Virus record (IMG/VR): IMGVR_UViG_3300035703_000021
Span: 1-64,000 of that record
Length of the DNA stretch: 64,000 nucleotides
DNA from: a virus
Direction: 5' to 3' (one strand)
Position numbers and translations under genes: made by a program. The notes under the pieces are model-generated. The model ran no database searches and was not told the DNA's origin. It saw only the letters and a list, made by a program, of their open reading frames with translations. Below, piece after piece: positions 6,985 to 14,368 of the stretch. How positions within the stretch are numbered: position 1 is the stretch's first letter; each line of letters starts with the position of its first letter.

Positions 6985-7243
6985 AGTTGGTGCCTGGGTC
7001 GTAGACGGGGTTGATGCACCCCTGGGGTTTGGAGGCGTTCCCTCCTATCTTACCATCCCGGCGGTCCGCTGCGTACGCCCACTGGCACACTTTGCGGGCG
7101 AGCGTCTTGCCATCCGAGGGGAGGTCGGGGCGGTGGGCGAAGTACACGCAGCCGTTGGCAATGCGTACCTCGCAGCGAGGGCATATGGACCAGGGGGATA
7201 GGTCGCCGGGGGCACCATCAGCGCCCGATGTAGATTCATTCAT
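6947..7243 (-). CDS. small Cys-containing protein, VCQ-A...GCINP family
   Basis: 98 residues. It contains CPRCEVRIANGCVYFAH, LARKVCQWA and GCINPVYD. The 'RVCQ-A---GCIN' phrase occurs in short proteins of cyanobacteria and cyanophages. The CxxC plus two more Cys could bind a metal ion; no function is known. It overlaps the next upstream gene by 8 bases. Confidence 0.65.
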   Translation of the reverse strand: MNESTSGADGAPGDLSPWSICPRCEVRIANGCVYFAHRPDLPSDGKTLARKVCQWAYAADRRDGKIGGNASKPQGCINPVYDPGTNYGPYDTLPGLPF

Positions 7244-7493
7244 TTGAGTCGGAGTCCAGTGATCTGATTAGGGAGACGATTTTGGAGAGCTTCTCGCGCT
7301 TGTTGGTGGCGTCCTTGAGGTCGGCGTTAAAGTCCCGTGCGGAGCTCGGAGCTCCCTCGACGAAGGTGTTACTCAGGACTCTCTCGGTCATCGTCTCCTC
7401 GTACTTAACGTACTCCTGCTCGTAGGATTGGGCCAGGCGGAGAAGCAGCTCCTCGGTAAACCCTTCATCTCCCATGGACTCGTCGATGGCCAT
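7236..7493 (-). CDS. hypothetical helical protein; probably the 3' part of a longer gene
   Basis: 85 residues, acidic and helical (FTEELLLRLAQSYEQEYVKYEE). There is no Shine-Dalgarno before the ATG at 7493. Upstream, in the neighbouring frame, an ATG at 7581 begins MQITAEIDITDIIESLTYGYG. A single-base change in the G5 run at 7506-7510 would join it to this frame as ...GYGDNDPINFIMAIDES..., which reads as one continuous protein. Confidence 0.55.
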   Translation of the reverse strand: MAIDESMGDEGFTEELLLRLAQSYEQEYVKYEETMTERVLSNTFVEGAPSSARDFNADLKDATNKREKLSKIVSLIRSLDSDSNE

Positions 7494-7581
7494 GATGAAG
7501 TTGATGGGGGTCGTTGTCGCCGTAGCCGTAGGTGAGGGATTCGATGATGTCGGTGATGTCGATCTCAGCGGTGATCTGCAT
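7465..7581 (-). other. short frame, likely 5' part of the gene ending at 7236
   Basis: A 38-codon frame beginning MQITAEIDITDIIESLTYG. The first 24 residues look coding; the rest (HHGHRRVHGR) looks like frame-shifted sequence. See the entry for 7236-7493. It could reflect a sequencing error, a real disruption or a programmed +1 shift at the homopolymer. Confidence 0.4.
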
Positions 7582-7625
7582 GATGAGTATAAGTACCTAG
7601 AGAGAGGGTGAGATGGCGATTGGGG

Positions 7626-8090
7626 TTACGAATCCCGGCTACCCTTGCGCCACGTGGCGTTGATGGAGGCTTTGCGAAGCTCCATCTCGGCGGCGGTTGG
7701 CGGGGCTTTGGGCTCCGGGGCGGGGACGATGAGCACATGCCCCGTCTCCTCGTCGAAGTGGTGGCCCTTGATCCATATGGTGATGGTCAGCTCAGCCGCG
7801 GTGACCCGGCGCTTGAGCTTGGTCTTCGCCTGCTTGGAGGCCTCTATGTCCTCCCACAGCAGCTTCTGGAGTTTGGTGTAGAGCTGGTTGAATTCGCTAC
7901 ACATCACCCACAGGTGGTTCCAGGAGTACTGCATGCCCGGCGGCGGCGGATTCCTGTAGAAGGACATGAGCGCGATGCATCGCTGCTCGAGCTCCGCGGG
8001 CATCTCCTTCTCATCGAGGAGGGCTTCGATGTTCCGGAGCATGCGGCTCCGGGTCTCGATGGCGTCGAAGTAGGGTTTCTGTTTTGCCAT
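7626..8090 (-). CDS. hypothetical helical protein
   Basis: 154 residues. The N-terminal 55 residues are helical and charged (IETRSRMLRNIEALLDEKEM), followed by a Pro-rich turn (RNPPPPGMQYSW) and a helical core ending with basic residues (KQAKTKLKRRV). No domain recognised. It is the second gene of the operon that starts at 8519. Confidence 0.6.
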   Translation of the reverse strand: MAKQKPYFDAIETRSRMLRNIEALLDEKEMPAELEQRCIALMSFYRNPPPPGMQYSWNHLWVMCSEFNQLYTKLQKLLWEDIEASKQAKTKLKRRVTAAELTITIWIKGHHFDEETGHVLIVPAPEPKAPPTAAEMELRKASINATWRKGSRDS

Positions 8091-8105
8091 GGGGGGACGT
8101 TTACC

Positions 8106-8519
8106 TTACCAGGATGCTGTGTAGAAGACTTCGGACTTGCCCCTCCTCACCACTCGGATGAGGTGGTCGATGGCCCTGATCTCAGCATCGACGTGGTCCT
8201 GGGCGGATAGTTTGAGCGCGGGGTTGTCCCGGTCCTCCCAGTACTTGCGCAACGTGGTTCCGAATAGCAACTCCACCTTGAGGCCGAGGAGGTCCTGCTC
8301 GTCGAGGGGAATGTGGGCGCCGGTCATAACGGACTCGGCGTTTATGCCGTGGCGCTCCGCAGCTATCCCCAGCATCCAGCTATTCATCTCGCGATGGTTT
8401 CTCCAGTAGAGGATCTCGGAGGCGGCGGCGTGGTAGCCGGGGATGCGCCACAGCGGGCAGCGACCGTACTTGGCTATCTTGGCCTTGGAGAGTTTTCGTA
8501 TCGTGGCGTCGAGGCCCAT
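8106..8519 (-). CDS. hypothetical phage protein, YWR-H---NSWM type
   Basis: 137 residues starting MGLDATIRKLSKAKIAKYG. It contains ILYWRNHREMNSWML, a pattern ('YWRK--ALH-WM') often seen in phage proteins of unknown function that start 'M-LD---'. It is the first gene of a minus-strand operon; a TATGAT -10 box lies about 25 bases upstream of the ATG. Confidence 0.6.
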   Translation of the reverse strand: MGLDATIRKLSKAKIAKYGRCPLWRIPGYHAAASEILYWRNHREMNSWMLGIAAERHGINAESVMTGAHIPLDEQDLLGLKVELLFGTTLRKYWEDRDNPALKLSAQDHVDAEIRAIDHLIRVVRRGKSEVFYTASW

Positions 8520-8544
8520 GGAGGGGTGGTGGGGTTATATGGCT

Positions 8545-8550
8545 ATCATA
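8545..8550 (-). promoter_or_regulatory. putative -10 box (TATGAT)
   Basis: Read on the minus strand as TAGTATGATAG, 25 bases before the start at 8519. It lies in the divergent intergenic region 8520-8676. No good -35 box. Confidence 0.45.
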
Positions 8551-8624
8551 CTATGGCCTGGTGGACCTGTTCCGTAGCGGTGACCACCTCGCCCACTGGC
8601 TACTCCTGAAGTACCCCCGCTCTC

Positions 8625-8636
8625 GGGTTAAAGTCT
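8625..8636 (+). promoter_or_regulatory. late-type promoter motif (GGGTTAAAGTCT)
   Basis: A one-base-shorter variant of the GTTTAAAG(A/T)CT motif seen at other late genes, 40 bases upstream of the plus-strand gene at 8677. The leader after it is built of short CTAC/TAAC repeats. Confidence 0.45.
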
Positions 8637-8676
8637 AAGTAACTAAACTACCAAACTACTACGCTACTACATCACC

Positions 8677-9378
8677 ATGGGATTATTCGATGATTCCGCT
8701 AAGCTCTTCAATATGTCGTTCCCGTGGGGATTGGGGAGGTACAGAGCGGATATAGACGCTGACTACGACGCCGAGGTGCCTCCTCCCGACCTCGACTCCA
8801 TCTCCGTGTACGTGGACGACGAGGGGAAGGTTAACTTCGACAAGGCCATCGTCTCCTACGAGACCAAGGACCCCATCGATGTCCCCACCGAGCACACCTA
8901 CTCCCCCGACAATAGCTTCATCGCCCAGCTCAATCGCACGCTGACGACTGTGCCAATCGGGGGCATCATCCTCTACCCCACCTACAACACCGGGAGCGCC
9001 TCCGTCTCCCAGAGGAGGTACTGGTTCGCTGGCATCGCACCGCGCTACCAGGGACGTGTGCGGTACCCGGAGGACACTCCACCTGGGTTTGTTCCGTGTA
9101 TCGGCCAGGTGCTCAAGTACCCGGACGGTTCGGCGTTCCAGGTAACCGACCTGGCGCCCCCTATCACATCCTGGGGAGGGTGGTTTGGCGGGAGGTTAGG
9201 TGGGTATTGGGGCGGGAACTACGCTCCTGGGTATAATTACCTACCCGCGGTGAGGTACCTGCAGAGGGTGCCGGAGGGGTGGGATGTGGATCCGGTGGTG
9301 GATGGGAGAGGGAGCGTGTATCTGGATGATGCGAAGCCGGATCGGGTCTGGGATTGGTGGTGGGGGTACGGGGACTAG
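8677..9378 (+). CDS. putative tail-collar-like structural protein
   Basis: 233 residues, Tyr, Pro and Gly rich. Two segments resemble phage tail-collar or fibre repeats: VPIGGIILYPTY and TPPGFVPCIGQVLKYPDGSAFQV. The last part is Gly/Trp/Tyr rich (GGWFGGRLGGYWGGNYAPGYNY), followed by LPAVRYLQRVPEGWDVDP and an acidic end. Virion location is inferred from this composition and from the late-type promoter motif. It is one of two plus-strand genes isolated within a minus-strand region. Confidence 0.5.
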   Translation: MGLFDDSAKLFNMSFPWGLGRYRADIDADYDAEVPPPDLDSISVYVDDEGKVNFDKAIVSYETKDPIDVPTEHTYSPDNSFIAQLNRTLTTVPIGGIILYPTYNTGSASVSQRRYWFAGIAPRYQGRVRYPEDTPPGFVPCIGQVLKYPDGSAFQVTDLAPPITSWGGWFGGRLGGYWGGNYAPGYNYLPAVRYLQRVPEGWDVDPVVDGRGSVYLDDAKPDRVWDWWWGYGD

Positions 9379-9588
9379 GGGCGTAGGAGTGTAGAAGTGT
9401 AGAGTACCCGGCGCGGAGGCGCGAGGCGCCCTAACGCACGGCCGTGGCAGGCTGAAGCGCACAGCGAGGCCAGGCCTCTACGCCAGGCCAATTGTCACAG
9501 TTAGGGGGCGGGGGTTACAGCGTGCTGGGCAAAGACTCACAGCTGTGCGATTGCGGGTTTAAAGACCAACTGAATACTAGTGCACGTT
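9379..9588 (+). promoter_or_regulatory. intergenic region with late-type promoter motif at 9555-9566
   Basis: 210 bases without a gene. A GGGTTTAAAGAC motif (9555-9566) lies 22 bases upstream of the start at 9589. Before it is a GC-rich stretch with imperfect repeats (GTAGGAGTGTAGAAGTGTAG; GGCGC/GCGCC 5-bp stem) but no U-tract terminator. Confidence 0.5.
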
Positions 9589-10041
9589 ATGCTTACAACA
9601 CTATTCACGACTCAGATCCTTCCTGGGCTCGTATCCGCTGCCAGTGGTGCTATCTTCGGTGCCGTGATTGCCGGCTGGGATAAACTCGCAGCCAAGTACA
9701 TGCTGGCCAAGATCGGCCCTTCCATCAAAACCGTTTACAACATCATCGACCCCATCCTCGACGCCAATCTGGCCTCGTGGGAAGGATCGGATGTTGATCA
9801 GGTTATCGGTCTCGTGATCAATACCGTGGCCGATGGCAAACTCTCGGCTGAAGAAGTCAATAAGGCCGTTAAGCTTGTTTCCCAGCTCTGGCTACCTCAG
9901 ATCGCCACTCAGAAGACCAAGGACGGCGTGATCGGTACCAAGGAACTCGCCATCGCAGAAAAAATTCGGGCTGCCGTAGAGACTAAGACTCTCGACACAC
10001 CCGAATTGATTAAGACTGTTAAGGAACTGTACGTAGGCTGA
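9589..10041 (+). CDS. protein with N-terminal hydrophobic segment, unknown function
   Basis: 150 residues. Residues about 8-29 (LPGLVSAASGAIFGAVIAG) are hydrophobic and small-residue rich, as in a membrane-active or membrane-anchored segment. The rest is soluble and helical, containing DVDQVIGLVINTVADGKLS and a Lys-rich C-terminus. It could be a holin-like or virion protein; neither can be shown. The ATG at 9589 is preferred over a GTG at 9580. A late-type motif precedes it and a terminator follows. Confidence 0.58.
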   Translation: MLTTLFTTQILPGLVSAASGAIFGAVIAGWDKLAAKYMLAKIGPSIKTVYNIIDPILDANLASWEGSDVDQVIGLVINTVADGKLSAEEVNKAVKLVSQLWLPQIATQKTKDGVIGTKELAIAEKIRAAVETKTLDTPELIKTVKELYVG

Positions 10042-10100
10042 TCTGATCCCGTGGGATCATAGATCGAACACGTGCTTCATAAACCACGCTTTGAACCTCT

Positions 10101-10132
10101 GCCTCCGAGTCTTCATGGGCTCGGGGCTTTTT
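10101..10132 (+). terminator. rho-independent terminator for the plus-strand gene
   Basis: Stem CCGAG/CTCGG (10105-10109 with 10120-10124, extended by wobble pairs) followed by five T on the plus strand. It overlaps the last codons of thyX on the other strand. A second perfect hairpin (GATCCC/GGGATC) lies just after the stop of the gene at 10041. Confidence 0.65.
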
Positions 10133-10814
10133 GCTGTGGAGGTTCGATCTTCTCCACTACTTTAACTTGCTCTAACTCATCGAGAGCTTGGGCGATCGCA
10201 GGAAACTGCTCGTTGAAGATCTTGCGACAGGCAATGGCAATATCCATGTGCTCCTTCTGCGTGCCGTTAGCGCCCCGGAGGTCGATGTAGTGCATCCATG
10301 AGCGGAGAGTGCCGTGCATGTAGATCCGACTCGGGGAGTTCATCGGCAGGATCTTGCGAGCGCACTCCTTCGCCACTCCGGCCTCGAGCATATCATCGTA
10401 GAGCTCCTGGGCCTCGGAGAACAGCATCCGGGTCCGCTGCTGGAAGGCGATGACCAACTCTGGATCCAAGTCGTCCACGGAGTTCTGGCGGTTTTTGGTG
10501 TCCTGGCGGCGCAGTTCGGGGAGCTGGAGCTGACCCAGATCCTTCACATCGGCGTATCGCTGCGAGAACTCCTGAAATCCACAGAATGATTTGTGGCGAA
10601 TTATTTGAGCAGCAATATCCCTAGTAGTATTAATCTCAACGCACATAGTAGCCATTTCAAATGGACTCCAGTGTTTATGCTTGATAAGGTACTTAATCAA
10701 GCGAGGAGCAGTTTCATAATTACCCTGGTTTTTGGGTGCGGAGACCCGAGCCATATCGGTGATGAGATGTTCAGCTTCGGGGGTCACATGAATGAGCTTG
10801 ACTAATTGCGTCAT
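10113..10814 (-). CDS. thyX: flavin-dependent thymidylate synthase ThyX
   Basis: 233 residues. ThyX makes dTMP from dUMP using methylene-THF and FAD/NADPH. The family signature is present as RHKSFCGFQEFSQRY at 73-87 (classical RHR-x-x-S-x-NE-x-S-x-RY; here the third residue is Lys). The FAD/substrate segments HWSPFEMA (48-55) and, near the C-terminus, LRSWMHYIDLRGANGTQ also match. The 5' third, next to the homing endonuclease gene, is clearly richer in AT than the 3' part. The first 44 bases overlap the endonuclease 3' end. Confidence 0.93.
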   Translation of the reverse strand: MTQLVKLIHVTPEAEHLITDMARVSAPKNQGNYETAPRLIKYLIKHKHWSPFEMATMCVEINTTRDIAAQIIRHKSFCGFQEFSQRYADVKDLGQLQLPELRRQDTKNRQNSVDDLDPELVIAFQQRTRMLFSEAQELYDDMLEAGVAKECARKILPMNSPSRIYMHGTLRSWMHYIDLRGANGTQKEHMDIAIACRKIFNEQFPAIAQALDELEQVKVVEKIEPPQQKAPSP

Positions 10815-11562
10815 TGTATAGTTTCTTTGAAAGGTCTCTTTCAGCCTTATTGGCTGCTTTACGTCTCAATTCTACTCCACATCTCTTCAAAAGTAAAGAG
10901 ACCGTTTGATGGTTCGTAACAAAAAGCTTTGCAAGATGGGCGGTTGACATTCCCATACTATAGTGTTTCGCAATAAGTGGTAAATTTTGTTCTAAATCTG
11001 GTCTTTTTGGCTTTCTTATAGCTTTACTCATTTTTTGTCTTATTTGGGGAGGCAAACCTTGTTCCCATAAAGAAGCATTCGGGTTACTTTTAAAGTATCT
11101 AAATTCGTGAGTATCTTTTCTGTAAAAAGCTCTTAATCCTCTAATAGCTCCTTCAGCGTTCTTAAGAGCTTCGCTATTAAGCACCGATTTATCCCTGCCT
11201 CTTATAAAACCCGCAGGAATCTCTCCCTCTTTTACCATTTTCTCTTTACCAGAGATAGGATCGTGTACCCAGAAAGTCTTACGTGTATTTGTGCGCGAAT
11301 AACCGAGCCTTTTAACTTCTTCCCACCATTGATTTCCGCCAAACAGGCATATTATCCATTCCTCGTTTATTAAAAACTCGCCGGTGTCCCCAAATATCTG
11401 TGGGGCTTTCATAGAACAAACTCTATATGGAACAAAGGCATTGCTTTTTGCCTTATTATAATCCAGATCACTTTGTATAATATTCTGTTGGATATCGAGC
11501 CCGCAGATAAACTCGCTTTTAAGCGGATCAATATGATCTACGCCTTTAAATTGACTACACAT
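10771..11562 (-). CDS. free-standing HNH homing endonuclease with HTH
   Basis: 263 residues. An HNH core is seen near the N-terminus: VDHIDPLKSEFICGLDIQ, then QNIIQSDLDYNKAKSN, which matches the phage HNH type with a 'CGL-----N' and final N-x-x-KSN. Near the C-terminus, HYSMGMSTAHLAKLFVTNHQ is a helix-turn-helix. The start at 11562 is the first ATG; the frame is open to a TTG at 11610 inside the terminator. AT-rich relative to neighbours and overlapping thyX, as expected of a mobile homing gene. Confidence 0.75.
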   Translation of the reverse strand: MCSQFKGVDHIDPLKSEFICGLDIQQNIIQSDLDYNKAKSNAFVPYRVCSMKAPQIFGDTGEFLINEEWIICLFGGNQWWEEVKRLGYSRTNTRKTFWVHDPISGKEKMVKEGEIPAGFIRGRDKSVLNSEALKNAEGAIRGLRAFYRKDTHEFRYFKSNPNASLWEQGLPPQIRQKMSKAIRKPKRPDLEQNLPLIAKHYSMGMSTAHLAKLFVTNHQTVSLLLKRCGVELRRKAANKAERDLSKKLYNDAISQAHSCDPRS

Positions 11563-11608
11563 CGTAGTATTAAGTACCAGGATATATAGTCTATAAACCG
11601 ATTTAGAC

Positions 11609-11648
11609 AAAAAAAAGAGCGGTCAGGCGCCAATGGCGTCCCTCCGCT
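11609..11648 (-). terminator. rho-independent terminator
   Basis: On the minus strand AGCGG (11648-11644) pairs with CCGCT (11622-11618), with an inner CGCC/GGCG stem, followed by eight T. It ends the small gene at 11698-11916. A T5 run on the other side makes it possibly bidirectional. Confidence 0.78.
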
Positions 11649-11697
11649 GATTTTTCCTTACGAGCGTGATTACACGACGTTTACGTTGTGCGCCTTC

Positions 11698-11916
11698 TTA
11701 CATGTAGACGTCTTTTTCCCAGACGATGCTTCTCGTCGCGACCACATGGTTACCGTCGTATGTAATCGTCTCGGTGGCCACAAGTTTGCCACTCGCGCCA
11801 CCTTTCTTGTAGAGGATCTGAGTCGGTCCGTGGTTGGAGGTAGCGCCACTGTGGGCTTGGTAGTCGTGATCTGGTACTGACCATCCGTTATCAAAGCTAG
11901 GAGTCGGAACTGCCAT
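11698..11916 (-). CDS. hypothetical small late protein
   Basis: 72 residues starting MAVPTPSFDNGWSVPDHDYQ. It is beta-rich and polar (KLVATETITYDGNHVVATRS), with no recognised domain. It is a single-gene transcription unit with a late-type promoter motif 22 bases upstream and a strong terminator downstream. That suggests a virion or highly expressed late product. Confidence 0.6.
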   Translation of the reverse strand: MAVPTPSFDNGWSVPDHDYQAHSGATSNHGPTQILYKKGGASGKLVATETITYDGNHVVATRSIVWEKDVYM

Positions 11917-11937
11917 GAGGAACTGAATTCGTATAGG

Positions 11938-11949
11938 AGACTTTAAACC
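11938..11949 (-). promoter_or_regulatory. late-type promoter motif (GGTTTAAAGTCT)
   Basis: Reads GGTTTAAAGTCTCCTATACG on the minus strand, just after the 3' end of the VWA-protein gene (it lies within 13 bases of the stop codon) and upstream of 11698-11916. Confidence 0.6.
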
Positions 11950-11950
11950 A

Positions 11951-13135
11951 CTACTTGAGGATCCTAACCACTTCACCGAAGGGGAGGTCGTCGCTCTTCA
12001 CACCACCCGGCGAGATGCACCACAGAACCGGGCAATCCGGCTCATCAAAGTCATTGAGGCGGGCGTAACCATCGGTAAAAACGATGCCCAGTGTCTGCAC
12101 GGTGGAGTCTTCTCCGTGGTCGTTTTGGATCTTTTTCATCACATCGACGAACGACGTACCTCCACCACCCTGGATCTTAGGAGTCTCCAGAATGTCCGCG
12201 ATGTCGCCTTGGTGGTAGAGGTCGGTGTCGAAGTACCACAGTTCGCCTGAGATCTGCGGCAAGGCGTTCACAGCGAAGCGGAGTTCCGCGATGAACTCCG
12301 ACAGGATCTCCTCGTCGACGCTTCCCGACGTGTCCATGAACACCATGACGTGAATCCTACCGCCTCCGAGGTCATCGAGGTACTGCCCGGAATGAATGAA
12401 GCGGCGATCGTAGCCCTCGAAGTCGGTGTGGGAGGCGGTGATGTACTTGTACAGAGCGTCCCTCCAGTCGATTGTTGGCTCGAGGAGGTCGTTGAAGATG
12501 CGCTTCAGTCCTGCTCCGTGGAGCCCGAAGGACTTCGTCCGGGCGATCGTGGCAGCTTTGTTGAGGATGTCCTTCCAGTTAATCTTTCTCCCAGGGCCGT
12601 CCTTAGGGTCACCGGATTTGTCAGCGGAGTTGCCAGGCTTGCCGCTACCACCGGGCTGAAGGCAGTAATTAACGTCACCTTCTCCTGTACCGTACTTCTT
12701 CCTGAGGTAGTCAGGATCCTTCTGCTGCTTCTGGCGCAGGATGTTGTAGATCTCGCGGACACTCAGGTGCTTGAGATCGTCGTCGTGGATCGCTTCTTCG
12801 GGCAGGGACATGCGGTTATCGCGGATGATCCCATTGACGACGATATCCGCAGCGATGTTGGAGGTCATCGGGTCGGTCATGAACACGTCCTTCATCCGCT
12901 CGATATGCTCCAGGGCCATGTGCAGTACCTCGTGGAGCAGGATGGACTGAAAGTGCTCCTGGGTCTGCGACTCCATGAAGGTGGGGTTGAGCATCAGGGT
13001 ACCGCCATCGGTGGCGGCGGTGGAGATGTCATCGGTGACTCGGTAGGGGGCGTTGAGCAGCAGGGTGCCGAAGAACGGCGACTCGCGTAGGAGCTTTACC
13101 CTGGACTTGACGAGGCGTTCTTCGATGGTTGGCAT
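11951..13135 (-). CDS. VWA domain protein with N-terminal zinc metallopeptidase motif (DUF2201-like)
   Basis: 394 residues. The N-terminal part carries HEVLHMALEH at 68-77, a zincin HExxH motif. A low-complexity linker follows (PGGSGKPGNSADKSGDPKDG). The C-terminal domain has the VWA MIDAS residues D268-T-S-G-S272, T327 and D355. This is the layout of DUF2201 proteins, which pair with MoxR/RavA-type AAA+ ATPases; such a gene lies at 16877-17872. The pair probably remodels a protein complex or inserts a metal; the target is unknown. The ATG at 13135 is chosen because the upstream ATG at 13159 is only 1 base from the -10 box. Confidence 0.82.
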   Translation of the reverse strand: MPTIEERLVKSRVKLLRESPFFGTLLLNAPYRVTDDISTAATDGGTLMLNPTFMESQTQEHFQSILLHEVLHMALEHIERMKDVFMTDPMTSNIAADIVVNGIIRDNRMSLPEEAIHDDDLKHLSVREIYNILRQKQQKDPDYLRKKYGTGEGDVNYCLQPGGSGKPGNSADKSGDPKDGPGRKINWKDILNKAATIARTKSFGLHGAGLKRIFNDLLEPTIDWRDALYKYITASHTDFEGYDRRFIHSGQYLDDLGGGRIHVMVFMDTSGSVDEEILSEFIAELRFAVNALPQISGELWYFDTDLYHQGDIADILETPKIQGGGGTSFVDVMKKIQNDHGEDSTVQTLGIVFTDGYARLNDFDEPDCPVLWCISPGGVKSDDLPFGEVVRILK

Positions 13136-13159
13136 AAGCACTTCGGGGTATACAGTCAT

Positions 13160-13189
13160 TCTATACTAGAAAACGCCCTCAAGGGGCGT
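13160..13189 (-). promoter_or_regulatory. terminator followed by -10 box
   Basis: ACGCCC/GGGCGT stem (13173-13189) and TTTT on the minus strand, then TATAGA (13160-13165) 25 bases before the VWA start. It is the same terminator-then-promoter layout as at 4654-4683. Confidence 0.6.
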
Positions 13190-13421
13190 CTTGTAGTCGG
13201 TTTGTAATGTGGCTACCGCTCTCGTACCCCGCAACGTACGCCGCGTGGACCCATTTGTACATGGCCTCCTTGAGTGTTTTTTCGTCTTTGGTTTCGCAGT
13301 CCGTATAGAACCACTCACTGCGGAAGGAGAAGTTGAAGAGTTCGTGGAACCACTCAGCAAATTCCTCCTCGGCGTTGTCGCTCCAGTTCCAGTCGTTGGC
13401 GGGGTGGCGTGGTGTTGTCAT
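13179..13421 (-). CDS. hypothetical protein
   Basis: 80 residues, MTTPRHPANDWNWSDNAEEEF... It is acidic and rich in aromatic residues (FAEWFHELFNFSFRSEWFYTD), followed by a helix KTLKEAMYKWVHAAYVAGYE. No family recognised. The start at 13421 is set by the ATGA overlap with the preceding gene. Its 3' end overlaps the terminator stem. Confidence 0.62.
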   Translation of the reverse strand: MTTPRHPANDWNWSDNAEEEFAEWFHELFNFSFRSEWFYTDCETKDEKTLKEAMYKWVHAAYVAGYESGSHITNRLQDAP

Positions 13422-13594
13422 TTGGCCCTCATGCAGGCGATCACCGCGTCCCTCGCGCTTCGGCCCTTGGCATGGAGCATGGGCCACCCGCTACTTATAA
13501 ACCTCCAGGAGTGCTGTCCGTTCATCTGAGGGGAGTGCATCTGGAATTGGTTGAGCAGGAATTCTAGGATCTCAGCGTCTGTCGGTTCAGTCAT
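13418..13594 (-). CDS. small hypothetical protein (58 residues)
   Basis: Starts MTEPTDAEILEFLLNQF and ends DAVIACMRAK. The middle (HSWRFISSGWPMLHAKGRSARDAV) has the look of a small domain. It overlaps both neighbours as ATGA, which supports it being a real gene. Confidence 0.6.
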   Translation of the reverse strand: MTEPTDAEILEFLLNQFQMHSPQMNGQHSWRFISSGWPMLHAKGRSARDAVIACMRAK

Positions 13595-13758
13595 CGTATG
13601 CCAGCGTCAAAGAGTTTTTTGAGTTCATTATACACCAAAATCAAATCCCTGTCAACAGACAAATGACCGACATCTTTTGCTCCTCGTAGAAATTCATAGA
13701 GTTCTCTCGCTTGATTTTCTGAGAGTGTGAGTTTGTAGTTCTTTTGGATTTCAATCAT
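13591..13758 (-). CDS. small hypothetical protein (55 residues)
   Basis: Starts MIEIQKNYKLTLSENQAREL, then EFLRGAKDVGHLSVD and a helical tail. The AT-rich composition differs from the genes downstream. It overlaps the next gene (13418-13594) and the preceding gene as ATGA. Confidence 0.6.
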   Translation of the reverse strand: MIEIQKNYKLTLSENQARELYEFLRGAKDVGHLSVDRDLILVYNELKKLFDAGIR

Positions 13759-13964
13759 TGTGGGTCTCCTACAAGTCCAGTTGGATAAGATGAGTTGAAG
13801 TATTCTGCTTCTTCACGACCTTGCCAACCATTGTCATTACCCATTTCGTAGATTGCTCGGGCAAAGTTCAAGAGGTCTCCATTCTCTCCACACCATTCAT
13901 TCACAGAAGTAAGAACATAAAGATGTTCTCGGGCAATTTGAAAAATTTGTTCGTCAGTAATCAT
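13755..13964 (-). CDS. small cyanophage-type protein, MITDEQI family
   Basis: 69 residues, MITDEQIFQIAREHLYVLTS..., with NFARAIYEMG. The 'MITDEQI-QIA-EH ... FARAI' phrase is typical of short proteins in picocyanobacteria and their phages. Function unknown. AT-rich; overlaps its neighbours. Confidence 0.65.
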   Translation of the reverse strand: MITDEQIFQIAREHLYVLTSVNEWCGENGDLLNFARAIYEMGNDNGWQGREEAEYFNSSYPTGLVGDPQ

Positions 13965-14134
13965 TAGAAATAACCTCCATTGTTAATAGCACTTTGTTCA
14001 TAACCCCGTTCATAAGCAATCTCGGCAACTTTCATAGCAAAATCCATACGAGAAGGTTCAAAAGGAAGTAGTTTTGCTACTTTACGTTCTTCCATCATTT
14101 CAAGGAAGATTTGGTAGATTTCGTCTTCGGTCAT
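13964..14134 (-). CDS. small hypothetical protein (56 residues)
   Basis: Starts MTEDEIYQIFLEMMEERKVA and ends YERGYEQSAINNGGYF. Helical, AT-rich. TAATG overlap with the next gene and ATGA overlap with the preceding one. Confidence 0.6.
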   Translation of the reverse strand: MTEDEIYQIFLEMMEERKVAKLLPFEPSRMDFAMKVAEIAYERGYEQSAINNGGYF

Positions 14135-14298
14135 TCCAAAACACCAAGAGCATAAAGTTGTCGTTCAATCCTTTGACTGGGAGAACCAGTAAAGGCACCA
14201 ACAAGTTCAGGATTTAGAGTATCAAGTTTTTGAGCAAGTTCCCAACATTTCTCAACTTCTTTTTGATAGTCTTTGAGAAGTTCTTGTTGTTCAGTCAT
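14131..14298 (-). CDS. small hypothetical protein (55 residues)
   Basis: Starts MTEQQELLKDYQKEVEKCWE, a charged helix, and ends SQRIERQLYALGVLE. The first gene of the small AT-rich operon; a TATAAT box lies 24 bases upstream. Confidence 0.6.
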   Translation of the reverse strand: MTEQQELLKDYQKEVEKCWELAQKLDTLNPELVGAFTGSPSQRIERQLYALGVLE

Positions 14299-14321
14299 CA
14301 GGTGTCTTTGTGTATGAAAGT

Positions 14322-14327
14322 ATTATA
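14322..14327 (-). promoter_or_regulatory. putative -10 box (TATAAT)
   Basis: Reads CTTATAATACTTTC on the minus strand. TATAATACTT also occurs before the ribbon-helix-helix gene at 31464. No clear -35 box. Confidence 0.5.
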
Positions 14328-14368
14328 AGGCATCACAGACCACTCTGGATGCCTACTGTGCCAGTTCT

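Noticed and set aside
6500-7201. 233-codon plus-strand frame
   Set aside because: Ser/Pro/Arg-rich mirror of the minus-strand genes 6262-7243; no ribosome binding site and no operon context.
9241-9300. VPEGWDV in the plus-strand structural protein as a tag
   Set aside because: It is internal to a collar-like segment that often ends '-VP-GW' by itself; not counted, though the match is noted.
12350-13090. 246-codon plus-strand frame opposite the VWA gene
   Set aside because: Antisense of a well-supported VWA/metallopeptidase gene; the Val/Gly-rich translation is typical of such mirrors.
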